From assembly GCA_964630925.1 (NCBI GenBank), contig CAZVZK010000014.1, forward strand, positions 43,233 to 107,232: 64,000 nt of DNA. Direction: 5' to 3'. The translations under genes were made by a program, and so were the position numbers. Under the pieces are notes generated by a model that saw only the letters and a program-made list of their open reading frames with translations, did not search any database and had not been told where the DNA came from. Positions within the stretch are counted from its first letter, which is position 1; every line of letters starts with the position of its first letter. Origin of the DNA: RGDT01 sp964630925. Its GTDB lineage: Bacteria > Planctomycetota > Planctomycetia > Gemmatales > Gemmataceae. Below, one piece after another: positions 33,980 to 44,100 of the stretch.

Positions 33980-34801
33980 ATGGACCGCCGCCAGTTCCTC
34001 GCCACGCTGCCCGCCGTCGCCGCCTTGCCCGCCCTCGCGCCCGGCGAGGAGAAGGCCCCCGCCCACAAGATCGGGGCGCAGAGTTACACCTTCCGCCACT
34101 TCGACAGGGAGGGGGCGCTCGACCGGATGAAGAAGCTGGGCCTGAAGTACGGCGAGTTCTACCAGAAGCACTGTCCGTACACGACGGACGAGAAGGCCAT
34201 CCGGGTGTTCCTCAGGCAGTGCGGCGACTTCGGCGTCACGCCCTGGTCGTGGGGCGTGCAGGGCTTCACGAAGAATCACGACGACAACAAGAAGGTGTTC
34301 GAGTTCGCCAAGGCGCTCGGCCTGAAGATGCTCAGCGCCGACCCCACCCCCGACAGCTTCGACAGCCTTGACAAGCTGTGCGACGAGTACAAGATCGCCA
34401 TCGGCATCCACCCGCACGGGCCGGCGGGCAAGGGCCTGCACCGCTGGTACTCCGCCGAGGTCATCCTGGAGGCGGTGAAGGACCACCACGCCCTGATCGG
34501 CGCGTGCCTCGACACGGGGCACCTGATCCGCTCGGCCCAGATGGGCAAGAAGCTCGACCCGGCCGAGCAGATCAGGAAGATGGGCAAGCGCAACTTCGGC
34601 CTGCACCTCAAGGACCACGACAACAAGAGGAAGGTGGACGTGGTCTTCGGCAAGGGCGTCCTCGACGTGGCGTCGGTGCTGAAGGCCCTCACCGAGGTGA
34701 AGTTCGGCGGGCTGATCGCCATCGAGTACGAGGCCAACGAGAAGGAGCCGACGGAGGACGTGAAGGCGTGCCTCAAGGTGGTGGCCGACGCCGCCAAGTA
34801 G
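33980..34801 (+). CDS. Sugar phosphate isomerase/epimerase-like TIM barrel, exported
   Basis: This is a 273-residue protein. The first residues MDRRQFLATLPAVAALPALA form a signal peptide, Tat-like by RRQFL. The body is an AP endonuclease 2/xylose isomerase-like barrel: IGAQSYTFRHFDREGALDRM, WSWGVQGFTK, IGIHPHGP, CLDTGHLI, LHLKDHDN and IAIEYEAN, with metal ligands in the His/Asp/Glu clusters. Substrate unknown; probably a sugar. The ATG at 33980 starts the signal peptide. Confidence 0.85.
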   Translation: MDRRQFLATLPAVAALPALAPGEEKAPAHKIGAQSYTFRHFDREGALDRMKKLGLKYGEFYQKHCPYTTDEKAIRVFLRQCGDFGVTPWSWGVQGFTKNHDDNKKVFEFAKALGLKMLSADPTPDSFDSLDKLCDEYKIAIGIHPHGPAGKGLHRWYSAEVILEAVKDHHALIGACLDTGHLIRSAQMGKKLDPAEQIRKMGKRNFGLHLKDHDNKRKVDVVFGKGVLDVASVLKALTEVKFGGLIAIEYEANEKEPTEDVKACLKVVADAAK

Positions 34802-34862
34802 CGGGCCCACCGCCGGGCTGCTACACTGACGGGGTGGAAAGACCCCCCTGGCAGGGCACCTC

Positions 34863-35792
34863 ATGACCCCGGTGGATGAGCTACGGCGGCAGAAGTACAA
34901 CGCGACGGTCACGCGGATCCGGCGCATCCACGAGGACCTGTGGGCGTTCCGCGTGCGCCCCGACACGCCACGCCCCAGCCCGATCCCCGGCCAGTACACG
35001 GTCCTGGGGATGGGGTTCTGGGAGCCGCGCGCCCCCGGCTGCCAGGAGGAGGTCATCAAGCCGGGGGCCGAGGAGAGCCTGGCCCGGCGGTCGTACTCCA
35101 TCTCGTGCCCGATCCTCGACGACGACGGCAAGGGCCTCATCGACATCGACGCGCAGGGGTGGCTGGAGTTCTACGTCGTCCTGGTGCGTGATACGGGCCG
35201 GGTCGAGGCGCCCGTGCTGACGCCGCGGCTGTTCCTGCTCGAGGAGGGGTCGCGGCTTTACCTGGGCGAGAAGATCACGGGGCATTACTCCCTCGACGGC
35301 GTGCAACCGGACGACTCGGCCGTCTTCCTGTCCACGGGCACCGGCGAGGCGCCGCACAACTACATGCTGTGGGAGCTGCTCCGCCGGGGGCACAGGGGGC
35401 CCATCGTGTCGGTGTGCTGTGTGCGCTACAGGCGTGACCTGGGGTACCTCGACACGCACGAGGCCCTGGCGGCCCGGTATCCGAACGTCACGTACGTGCC
35501 GATGACGACACGCGAGGAAGGGCAGGGGGGGGGCAAGAAGTACATCCAGGACCTGATCACGTCGGGCGACCTGGAGGGCATGCTCGGCCGGCCCCTCGAC
35601 CCGGCGTCGTGCCACTTCTTCCTGTGCGGCAACCCGAAGATGATCGGGGTTCAGGAGAAGGACCGCGAGACGGGCCGGCTCGCGTGGCCGAAGCCGCCCG
35701 GCGTGATCGAGATCCTGACGGCACGCGGCTTCCGGACGGACCGCCCGGCGGTGAAGGAGCGGGGCAACATCCACTTCGAGGAGTACTGGTGA
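34863..35792 (+). CDS. fpr: Ferredoxin/flavodoxin-NADP reductase
   Basis: This is a 309-residue protein. The FAD-binding half has PIPGQYTVLG and the RSYSISCP motif (RxYS, about 75-82). The NADP half has STGTGEAPHNYML and FLCGNPKMIG, ending in an aromatic C-terminal residue (EEYW). It moves electrons between NADPH and ferredoxin or flavodoxin in the cytoplasm. A Ser/Thr kinase starts 3 bases after its stop. Slightly longer than E. coli Fpr because of inserts at about 55-65 and near the end. Confidence 0.9.
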   Translation: MTPVDELRRQKYNATVTRIRRIHEDLWAFRVRPDTPRPSPIPGQYTVLGMGFWEPRAPGCQEEVIKPGAEESLARRSYSISCPILDDDGKGLIDIDAQGWLEFYVVLVRDTGRVEAPVLTPRLFLLEEGSRLYLGEKITGHYSLDGVQPDDSAVFLSTGTGEAPHNYMLWELLRRGHRGPIVSVCCVRYRRDLGYLDTHEALAARYPNVTYVPMTTREEGQGGGKKYIQDLITSGDLEGMLGRPLDPASCHFFLCGNPKMIGVQEKDRETGRLAWPKPPGVIEILTARGFRTDRPAVKERGNIHFEEYW

Positions 35793-35795
35793 TCC

Positions 35796-36671
35796 ATGGC
35801 CGACGCAGAAGTCATCGGCGGCTACCGCCTCATGAACCTGATGATGACCGGCCAGACGAGCCAGGTCTGGGAGGTGGTCGAGCAGTCGAGCCACCGGCAC
35901 TTCGCCATGAAGCTCCTGCTGCCGGAGAAGGCGGCGGAGGCGGAGCACCGGAAGTTCCTGTTCCACGAGGCGAAGGTGGGCAAGGACCTGGCGCACCCGA
36001 ACATCATCCGCATCGTGACGGTGAACCAGGACAAGAAGAACCCGTACTTCGTGATGGAGTTCTTCCCCGGCGGGAGCCTGAAGGCCCGGCTGATGCGGAA
36101 GCAGACGGACTTCCTGAAGGAAAACGCCCACTCGATCTTCAAGCAGGCGGCGACGGCGCTGGCGTTCATGAACGCCAAGGGCTGGGTGCACCGCGACGTG
36201 AAGCCGGACAACCTGCTGTGCAACAGCGCCGGCGAGGTGAAGATCATCGACTTCGCCCTGGCCAAGAAGGTGGAGAAGCCCGGCTTCCTCGACTTCCTGT
36301 TCCGCTCGCGGCCCAAGGCGATGGGGACGCGGAGTTACATGTCGCCGGAGCAGATCCGCGGCGACTGCCTGGACGGGCGGGCGGACATCTACAGCTTCGG
36401 TGCGACGCTGTACGAGCTGACGACGGGGCGTCCGCCGTTCCGGGGGGCGTCGTCGCAGGACCTGCTGGATAAGCACATCAAGGAGAAGCCGGCCAGCCCG
36501 GACACGCTCAACCCGGACCTGACGAAGGAGTTCTGCGAGCTGGTGCTGAAGATGCTGCGCAAGAAGCGCGAGGAGCGGCAGAAGGACTTCCACGAGGTGC
36601 TGATGGCGCTGAAGCCGGTCCGCGTGTACAAGTCCGTGCCGAACAAGGCCGTCCCGGGTGCGCAGGGGTGA
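35796..36671 (+). CDS. Stand-alone Ser/Thr protein kinase with atypical motifs
   Basis: This 291-residue soluble kinase has no membrane helix. The glycine loop is degenerate (LMMTGQTSQVWEV, 15-27, without GxGxxG). Lys39 (FAMKLL) and HRDVKPDN (132-139) are kept, and the DFG motif reads DFA (152-154). MSPEQ and ADIYSFGATLYELTTG follow. It could be active with weak metal binding or act as a pseudo-enzyme. It starts 3 bases after the ferredoxin reductase gene, so they share a transcript. Confidence 0.88.
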   Translation: MADAEVIGGYRLMNLMMTGQTSQVWEVVEQSSHRHFAMKLLLPEKAAEAEHRKFLFHEAKVGKDLAHPNIIRIVTVNQDKKNPYFVMEFFPGGSLKARLMRKQTDFLKENAHSIFKQAATALAFMNAKGWVHRDVKPDNLLCNSAGEVKIIDFALAKKVEKPGFLDFLFRSRPKAMGTRSYMSPEQIRGDCLDGRADIYSFGATLYELTTGRPPFRGASSQDLLDKHIKEKPASPDTLNPDLTKEFCELVLKMLRKKREERQKDFHEVLMALKPVRVYKSVPNKAVPGAQG

Positions 36672-36697
36672 CCACGGATCGGCGAAGAGCGGGGGAG

Positions 36698-36819
36698 CTG
36701 TCCACGGATCACACGGATCACACGGAAACAGCCAGGAAGCAGGCAGGCAGAAGGCCGATGTCTTCTGCCTCGGTTGTTGCTTTGTCCTGATCCGTTTGAT
36801 CCGTGTGATCCGCGGACAG
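36698..36819. repeat. Nested inverted repeat of gatccgtgtgatcc type
   Basis: The outer arms, ctgtccacggatcacacgg at the left (36698-36720) and its complement (36797-36819), match with one mismatch over 23 bp. The inner arms aggcagaag (36745-36753) and cttctgcct (36762-36770) are perfect. It fills the gap between the kinase and accA. Confidence 0.8.
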
Positions 36820-36910
36820 CTCTTCTTCGTGCGTCTCGGGGTGGATGGCTTTCGGGGCCGACTGGCGTACAATCCCCTCCTGAACGCCGGTGATGGAGGG
36901 GGGCGACGAG

Positions 36911-37897
36911 ATGGCCGCGCGGCACAGCCTGCCGTTCGAGAAGGAGATCCACGAGCTGGAGGACCTGCTCGTGCAGGTGGAGGCGCGCGCCGGGGCGGGG
37001 GCCGACGAGGTGCGCAACATGCGCCGCCAGCTCGTGGCGTTGACGAAACGCCTCTACTCCAACCTCACGCCGTGGCAGACCATCCTCGTGTCGCGTCACC
37101 CCGAGCGTCCGCACACGGTGGACTACATCGCGACGATGTTCGACGAGTTCGTCGAGGTCCACGGCGACCGGGCCATCGGCGACGACCGGGCGGTGCGCTG
37201 CGGCTTCGCCCGCCTCGGCGACTTCAAGGTCATGCTCATCGGCCAGGAGAAGGGCCGCACCCTCCAGGAGCGCAACGCCTGCTTCTACGGCTGCGCCCAC
37301 CCCGAGGGCTACCGCAAGGCCCTGCGGGCCATGAAGCTGGCCGCCAAGTTCCGCCTCCCCGTCATCTGTCTCATCGACACCCCCGGCGCCTACCCCGGCA
37401 TCGGGGCCGAGGAGCGCGGCCAGGCCCAGCTCATCGCCACCAACCTTCTGGAGATGGCCCGGCTGCCGACGCCCGTCGTGTGCGTGGTCATCGGGGAGGG
37501 GGGGAGCGGCGGGGCGCTGGGCATCGGCATCGGCGACCGCGTCAGCATGCTGGAGCACGCGTACTACTCCGTCATCAGCCCCGAGGGCTGCGCCGGCATC
37601 CTGTGGAGGGAGGCCACCGAGCAGACGAAGCCGCTCGCCGCCGAGGCGCTCAAGCTGACGGCGAAGCACCTGCACGCGCTGGGCATCATCGACGACATCA
37701 TCCCCGAGCCGCTCGGCGCGGCGCACCGCGACCACCGGGAGATGGCCAACACGCTCAAGGGCTATCTGCTCCGCTACGTCCGCGAGCTGCGCGCCCTGCC
37801 CGCCGACAAGCTGCTCGATGGCCGGTACGAGAAGTTCCGAAAGATGGGCGTCTACACGACACGGGGGCCGGAGTCGCAGGGCGCCGTCGGGGGGTGA
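36911..37897 (+). CDS. accA: Acetyl-CoA carboxylase carboxyltransferase subunit alpha
   Basis: This 328-residue protein has the standard AccA length and motifs: N-terminal LPFEKEIHELEDLL, AtMFDEFVEVHGDRAIGDDRA, GCAHPEGYRKALRAMKLA, IDTPGAYPGIGAEERGQ, EGGSGGALGIGIGD and SVISPEGCAGILWR. With AccD and biotinylated AccB it forms malonyl-CoA for fatty-acid synthesis. The start is the ATG at 36911, preceded by a strong gaggggggcg; the ATG at 36890 is less likely. AccD is not in the window. An ABA4-like gene follows 4 bases later. Confidence 0.95.
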   Translation: MAARHSLPFEKEIHELEDLLVQVEARAGAGADEVRNMRRQLVALTKRLYSNLTPWQTILVSRHPERPHTVDYIATMFDEFVEVHGDRAIGDDRAVRCGFARLGDFKVMLIGQEKGRTLQERNACFYGCAHPEGYRKALRAMKLAAKFRLPVICLIDTPGAYPGIGAEERGQAQLIATNLLEMARLPTPVVCVVIGEGGSGGALGIGIGDRVSMLEHAYYSVISPEGCAGILWREATEQTKPLAAEALKLTAKHLHALGIIDDIIPEPLGAAHRDHREMANTLKGYLLRYVRELRALPADKLLDGRYEKFRKMGVYTTRGPESQGAVGG

Positions 37898-37901
37898 CGC
37901 C

Positions 37902-38333
37902 ATGACGCCCGAGCTGCAATTCCAGATCGTCAACCTCCTGGCGCTGCCGTTCTGGCTGCTCATGCTCCTGGCCCCGACGTGGCGCGTCACCGTCTGGGTG
38001 ATGGGGTCGTACATCGCCCCCGCCGTGTTCGCGGCGATCTACGTCGTGATGATCATCCCCGGATTGATCGACGTGTTGCCGATGCTGGTCAACCCGAAAC
38101 TCGACGCCGTCGCGGCGCTGCTCGGCGACCGGCGGGCGGCGGTCATCGCGTGGGTGCATTTCCTGGCGTTCGACCTCTTCGTCGGGCGGTGGGAGTACCT
38201 CGACGCCCGCGAGCGCGGCCTGACGCACTGGCTCCTCGCGCCGTGCCTGTTCCTGACGTTGATGCTCGGCCCGCTTGGTCTGCTCTGTTATCTAGGGGCG
38301 CGGCTGGCGGCGCCGGGGAAGGGGACGGCCTGA
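37902..38333 (+). CDS. ABA4-like membrane protein (DUF4281)
   Basis: This 143-residue protein has four hydrophobic helices (LLALPFWLLMLLAPTW, YIAPAVFAAIYVVMII, AWVHFLAFDLFVGRW, WLLAPCLFLTLMLGPLGLL). The WVHFLAFDLFVGRWEYLDAR block is the family signature. Plant ABA4 acts in neoxanthin formation; the bacterial role is unproved, perhaps in a carotenoid or lipid step. It follows accA by 4 bases. Confidence 0.85.
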   Translation: MTPELQFQIVNLLALPFWLLMLLAPTWRVTVWVMGSYIAPAVFAAIYVVMIIPGLIDVLPMLVNPKLDAVAALLGDRRAAVIAWVHFLAFDLFVGRWEYLDARERGLTHWLLAPCLFLTLMLGPLGLLCYLGARLAAPGKGTA

Positions 38334-38396
38334 GGGGGGCGCCCGCCCGACTCATCGATCATGCCGATGCTTCCACCGGATCGAGACGCCGCGTCC

Positions 38397-39230
38397 TTAC
38401 TTGATCGTCCACAGGTACACGGGGTACTTCCACCCCCTGGAAGGGATGTCCACGCGGGCCGTCCTGTCCGGGGGCCAGCCCTCGATCAGGTGGTTGGCGG
38501 CGACGATGCGCGTCCCCTTCGGCATCGTCTTCAATACGGGCATGAGCTGCGTCTGGAGGTCCTCGCCCAGACACATGAAGACCACCGTGTACCCCGACAG
38601 GCCCTTCATCTTGAAGGCGTCCTCGACGCGGAATTCGCACCGGTCCGCGACCCCGGCCTTCCTGGCATTCTCCCTGCTCAGGTCCACCAGCTCCCGGCGG
38701 ATGTCCACGCCCACGGCCCTCTTCGCCCCCGCCTTCACCGCCTCGATGACCACCTTGCCGTCGCCGCAGCCGATGTCGAGCAGGGTGTCGTCGCCGGTCA
38801 GCCTGGCGAGCCTCAGCGCCTCGGCGACCGCCTCGTCCGGGGTCGGGACGAAGATGGCCTCGATGTGGTCCGGGCGGTCCGGGTCGGCCGCCCTCATGTC
38901 GGCCGTCACCGCCTTACCCTTCTCCAGAGTGATGGTCTTCTTGCGGAAGGTGTTGGAGTAGGGGACCGGCCAGAAGCTCAGCTCCACCTCGGCCGTCTTC
39001 TTCCCGTCAGCCGGCTCGAGATCGACCGTGAACGACTTGCCGGACCGCGCGACAGGGACGATTTGCTCCTTGCCGTCGGCCTTCAGCATGGCGCGGCGTG
39101 GGGGGTCGGCCTCGAGGTTCTCCGTGAACTCCGGGAGCAGGACTTGCAGCCGGGCGACGTGCGCCGGCGGCACCGGGCCGCACCCGACGAGCAGGGCGGC
39201 GACGCAGGCGAGCAGGGGGGTCCGAGGCAC
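38397..39230 (-). CDS. Lipoprotein with SAM-methyltransferase domain
   Basis: This 277-residue protein has a lipobox (LLVGC, C17). A beta module (about 28-115) resembles planctomycete TIGR03000-type extracellular segments. A class I methyltransferase core follows: LLDIGCGDGKVVIEAVKAGA at about 150-169, VGVDIRRELV, ENARKAG and VVFMCLGEDLQ. SAM is not expected outside the cytoplasm, so either the lipobox is false, the protein stays inside, or the fold has another task. Confidence 0.78.
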   Translation of the reverse strand: MPRTPLLACVAALLVGCGPVPPAHVARLQVLLPEFTENLEADPPRRAMLKADGKEQIVPVARSGKSFTVDLEPADGKKTAEVELSFWPVPYSNTFRKKTITLEKGKAVTADMRAADPDRPDHIEAIFVPTPDEAVAEALRLARLTGDDTLLDIGCGDGKVVIEAVKAGAKRAVGVDIRRELVDLSRENARKAGVADRCEFRVEDAFKMKGLSGYTVVFMCLGEDLQTQLMPVLKTMPKGTRIVAANHLIEGWPPDRTARVDIPSRGWKYPVYLWTIK

Positions 39231-39357
39231 GGAATGTCTCCGTGGTGAATGTTGAAATGCTGGCGATCCCTACCATAGAGCCGCCGCCCCCGGACGGCGA
39301 TCCGGCGGCGGACGACGCGAACGCAACCCCGGACGCGACAACGACTTCCCTTGCCCA

Positions 39358-39474
39358 GGGCCAACATCACATAAGAGCGATTATCGGACGTTGGTGGTCC
39401 GCCTCGGCGATCTCCAGCATCCACGCGAGAGATGGGGCCAACGTCCGATAATGCCTGTTATGTGATGTTGGCCC
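39358..39474. repeat. Large nested palindrome between minus-strand genes
   Basis: The outer arms gggccaacatcacataa (39358-39374) and ttatgtgatgttggccc (39458-39474) are perfect 17-bp complements. The inner arms attatcggacgttgg (39380-39394) and ccaacgtccgataat (39438-39452) are perfect 15-bp complements. The element sits 8 bases from the end of the upstream minus-strand gene. It is AT-richer than its surroundings, which suggests an inserted element. Confidence 0.88.
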
Positions 39475-39481
39475 CGTCGAA

Positions 39482-41050
39482 TCACGGCAGGATTTCGTAG
39501 ATCGCCATGCGTGGGTCGATGTTGCCCCGGAAGACGAGCCGCAGGCGTTTCCCGTCCAGTGCGGCGATCTCCGGGTGGAGATCCTTCTCGCCGTTGAACC
39601 GCGACTCCGGCAGATCGACCAGCCAGCGAGCCTTGTTCGCCGTGAGCAGGCGATCCAGCTCGGCGGGGTCCGGCGGCCGCGCCGGCTGGTCGTAGAACTT
39701 CGCCGGCGGACGCTGGATGAACGGACGGAAAGACAGCCGGCCAGTCTCCAGATACACCACCGGGTCCAACACGCAGCCGATCACGTCCTCGGGCGCGGTG
39801 TTCGCGCGCAGCCAGTCGAACACCTCCCGATACGCCTCCCGCGATGCCGGCTCCGGGTCGTCGAGTGCGTTGGGCATCCCCGTCGCGCGGTTCAGCACCG
39901 CCTGGCGTCCGAGGTGGACGCCGTTGAGCGCCACGAGGAGCGCGACGAGGACGACGCCCGCCCACGCCGACGGGATGACCTCGCCCAGGCGGCGCAGGGC
40001 GAGCGCGATGAGGATCGGCCACAGTGGCGTCATGAACCGGCCCGACGGCCATGGCCACGCCAGCACCAGCGCCAGGTAGGCGGCCAGCATCCACGCCAGG
40101 GCCCGCCCGTTGGCCAGCAGGCGTGCCGCCTCGACCCACACGACGGCGCCGAGCAGGAGCTGGCCGTAGAGCCACGGCGTCTTCAGACCCATCCATTTTG
40201 TCGATGAGTCGGCGCCGTCGAGCGCCTGCCCGAACGCGCCGCCCGTCGCATAGATGGCGTTGTGCTGGATGATTCGTAGCAGCCCCGCGCCCTCTCCCCA
40301 CCAGCCGAGGTAGTCGGTGTAATACCCCTGCGCCGGGTCGCGCCCCCATGCCCCCAGCGACGGCACCACCCACAACGCCCACGGCAGGACGGCGAACGCC
40401 GCGGCCGCCGCCGCCCACCGCAGCGGCCTGCCGTGCCACCACAAGAGCGCCAGCCCCGCCGGGAGGAAGGGCGCCCCGGCGCCGCGGAGCAGGAACGGCA
40501 GCGCCAGCGTCACGCCGAGCAGCGCCTGCTTCCACCACGGCGGCTCCTCGCGCAACGCCGCCTCCAGCATCCACAGCGCGGCGACGCACGCCAGGCCGAA
40601 CGGCATCTCCGTCAAGACGGCCCCCCCGTAGAACGCGAACGTCGCCGACGTGGCGGCGATCACCCCTGCCCCGAACGCCGCCCCCCTGCCGGCGTACCCC
40701 CAGCGGACGAGGTACAGGTACGCCGACGCCGACAACGCCCCGGCGCAGAGCAGCGACAGGCACTGCATCAGGACGACGTTCGTCGGGTACGGCGCGGCGG
40801 CCCACAGCGGCGCCAGGATCGCCGGCCAGAGGATCGGGTACTTCGTCTGCGCCGGCGCGCCGGGGAGGTGTATGAGGCGGTAGCCGTTGCCCTCGGCAAG
40901 CGCCTTCGCGGTGCAGACGTAGATGCCGTCGTCGTGGAACAGGCCGCACACGCCCGGCGCCATGACGAGCCAGGCGCACAGCATCGCGAGCAGCGCCAGC
41001 GACGCGGCGAGGGAGATGTCGGTCCGTGTGATAGATTCAGGGCCGGCCAT
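39482..41050 (-). CDS. Polytopic membrane glycosyltransferase-like protein (GT39/ArnT type)
   Basis: This 522-residue protein has roughly 10-11 hydrophobic helices. An early loop reads FHDDGIYVCTAKALAEGNG, the acidic DD layout of polyprenyl-phosphate sugar transferases, followed by TKYPILWPAILAPLW. The soluble C-terminal part (about 400-522) lies outside. A role in transferring a sugar to lipid, protein or glycan is inferred. The ATG at 41050 was chosen because the hydrophobic start follows it. Convergent or tandem to nothing recognisable as its donor synthase. Confidence 0.75.
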   Translation of the reverse strand: MAGPESITRTDISLAASLALLAMLCAWLVMAPGVCGLFHDDGIYVCTAKALAEGNGYRLIHLPGAPAQTKYPILWPAILAPLWAAAPYPTNVVLMQCLSLLCAGALSASAYLYLVRWGYAGRGAAFGAGVIAATSATFAFYGGAVLTEMPFGLACVAALWMLEAALREEPPWWKQALLGVTLALPFLLRGAGAPFLPAGLALLWWHGRPLRWAAAAAAFAVLPWALWVVPSLGAWGRDPAQGYYTDYLGWWGEGAGLLRIIQHNAIYATGGAFGQALDGADSSTKWMGLKTPWLYGQLLLGAVVWVEAARLLANGRALAWMLAAYLALVLAWPWPSGRFMTPLWPILIALALRRLGEVIPSAWAGVVLVALLVALNGVHLGRQAVLNRATGMPNALDDPEPASREAYREVFDWLRANTAPEDVIGCVLDPVVYLETGRLSFRPFIQRPPAKFYDQPARPPDPAELDRLLTANKARWLVDLPESRFNGEKDLHPEIAALDGKRLRLVFRGNIDPRMAIYEILP

Positions 41051-41121
41051 GCCTACAGTGTAGCGGAGGGACCCCTCCGCCGGCGGCACCCGTCCCGGCA
41101 CGCACCCACCGGAGCCCGCTC

Positions 41122-44100
41122 ATGTCCGCCCCCGATCAGCCCGCGCGCCTGAATCCGGCCATCACCCTCGTCGGCTGGCTGCACCTCGCCCACGGCATGG
41201 TGTTCGTCGCGCTCGGGGCGTGGTGCCTCATCGGCGGCACCGACGCCGTCCTGAAGTCCCTCGCCGCCGGCCAGGCCGTCGGCGATCTCGGCAAGAAGGC
41301 CCCCGGCCTCACCGGCGACCAGGCCGGGAAAATGGCCGCCGGGGCAGACCTCGCGGGCAAGGGGCTCGCGGGGGCGTTCGCCTTCCTGGCCGGAATCGCC
41401 GCCGGCTGCTTCATCGTAAACGGCCTGCCGCTGTGCCTCGTCGGCGCCGGCGTGATCAACCGCTGGGGCTGGGCACGCGTCTGCGCCCTGATCCTCGCCG
41501 CCCTCTCCGGCGTGCAGGGCCTGGGCCTGCTCCTCGGGACGGCGGCCACGCCCAACGTCCGCGTCCTCGGCGGCGTGCTGACGGCGTTCGCCGTCGTGAC
41601 GTGGGCCGTCCTCATCGGCAAGCACGCCGTGGCGGAGTTCTCCCTCGGGCGACGCGCGGGGATCGAGGCGGCGGCCGCCTCTCACTCCCCTGCCCTGACC
41701 GCGGCCGGCGTCCTGCTTGTGGTCGCCCCGTTGGCAGCGGTCGTTTACGTCGCGGCGTGGCCGTCCGGCTCGCCTGACGCGAAGAAGGAGGCGAGGAAGG
41801 ACGCGCTCGGCGAGCCGGTCAGCGTGGCGGCGTTCCACGCGGCGGCGGCCAAGGGGCAACTGAGCCGGGTGGTGGAGTGCCTGCGCGGCGGGGTGCTGGC
41901 CGACGACCGCGACGAGAAGAACGAGACGGCGCTGATGCACGCCGCGGCGCGCGGCCAATCGCGCCTGGCGATGCTCCTCCTGTCGATGGGAGCCGACCCC
42001 AACGAGAAGGACGAGGCGGGGCGGACGCCGCTGATGATGGCCGCCGAGGAGGGGCACGGGGCCATCGTGACGGTGCTGCTGGGCAAGGCCGACGCGGTGA
42101 ACATGATGCGCGAATTCCGCGACTCGCTGTTCCCCGGCGTCGAGATCAAGATCCCCACCCTGAAGAAGGATGGCAAGATCGACATCGGCAAGATCGACCT
42201 GCCTCGCCTGCCGACGCTGATGGCGCTGCCCAAGGCCGAGGTGGACTCGCGCGACAGGAAGGGGCAGACGGCGTTGATGCTGGCGGCGCGCGGCGGGCAC
42301 TCCGACGTGGTGAGGGCGCTGACGCAGGCCGGGGCCGACAAGGACGTGGTGGACAGGGAAGGCATGAAGGCATGGATGCACGCCGGGGCGAACGGACACG
42401 CCGAGGTGATGGAGACGCTGCTGCCGGGGGGGAGCCGTCCCGCGACCTACCTGGCGAAGAACCGCCAGGGCAAGACGGTGTACGAGCTGGCGGCCGCGGC
42501 CGGCCACGCCAACGTCGTCGAGGTCATGAAGCCACACGTGCCGGAGGAGATCAAGAAGGCCGCCCTCGCCCCTCCCCTGCCGCCGAAGGAGGACGTGCCG
42601 GGCAAGTGGGCGAAGATGTCTCCCGCCCTGGCGAAGGCCGTCGAGGGCGGCGACCACGCCGAGGCCGAGCGGCTGATCCGCGAGCGGGCGGCCCTGGCCG
42701 AGGGGCGCGACGAGAAGGGGCGCACGGCGCTCCATCTGGCGGCGGAGAGGGGCGACGCCAAGATGCTGCTGCTGCTGACGGCGGCGCTGGGGCCGACGAG
42801 GCCCGAAATGCTGGACGCCGTGGACGTGGACAAGAAGACGGCGCTGATGGTGGCGGCGGCCGGCGGGCACGTCGAGGCCGTCGATGCGCTATTGATCGGC
42901 GTGCGTGGGGCGTGGTCACGCGGGAGGCTGCACTGGTTCCGCCACGTCGAGCGCAAGGACGGCGACGGCAAGACGGCGGCGGCGATCGCGGCGGAGGCGA
43001 AGAAACCGGCAGTCGCGGAGAAGATCGAGGCATTCGGGGTGGAGATGCTCGATTTGGAGTCGGACGGCCACACCGTCCGCTACGCGGCCTCGACCTCGAC
43101 GAAGAGGGCGACGGCGCTGATGTGGGCCGCTGAGGAGGGGGACGTGGCTTCGGTTGAGGCGTTGCTCGCGCGGGGGGCGAAGCGGCAACTGGCCTTGCAG
43201 ATCGCCGCGTACAAGGGGCACGTCCTCGTCGTGAAGGCGGTCCTGCAATCTTTCGGCGACAGTGCCGCCCGCCTCTCCGAGCTCAGGTTCGAGGATCGGG
43301 ACTACGGGAACGACCCTGCACCGATGTTGGCGCATCGCGCCGGCCACAAGGAGGTGGCCGCCCTGCTCTTCCGCGAGCGTGAGCTGGCGGAGAAGGCGGC
43401 CAAGGAGGCGAAGCCGGCGCCTCCGACCCTGCCGACTCCGAAGAGTACCATCCCCCCTGCCCTGGCGCGGGCCATCGCGGAGGAGGATCTCGACAAGCTG
43501 CAGGCCCACCTCGACGGGGGCGACAGCCTGAGCGGCGCCGACCCGCAGGGCCGCACCGCGTTGATGCTGGCGTGCGCGAAGGGGAACCGGCGTGTCGTGC
43601 TGCTGCTGGGGGCGAAGATGCGCACGACGGGCATCGTGGAGCAGACTTTCACGCAGGACAAGGCGGGGCAGACGGCCCTGCACCACGCGGCCCTCGGCGG
43701 GCAGGCCGGTGTGGTCGAGTCGATCCTCGTCACCGTCGAGGCGGCCTGGGACGACGGCAAGCTGAACTGGTTCGCCTTCCTCGACCACAAGGACAAGGAG
43801 GGCAAGACGGCGATCGACCTGGCGAAGGAGAAGAAGCACGCGGCCGCCGAGGCGGCCCTGGCCGCCGGCATGAAGGCGTTGCTGAACAGGCCGAGCAAGA
43901 CCTACAGGGCCACCGCGGTGGAGGAGTCGAGCGAGCGCGGCGACCTGGCCCTGGTGGAGCGACTGCTGGCGTGTGGGGCGAGCGTGCAGACGGGCTTCCT
44001 GCACAAGCCGGGCGAGAGGGCCGCCACGGCGCTCGCCCGCGCGGCCCGGCGCGGGCACACCGCCGTGGTGAAGCGTCTGCTGGCGTCGTTCGGGGACGAT

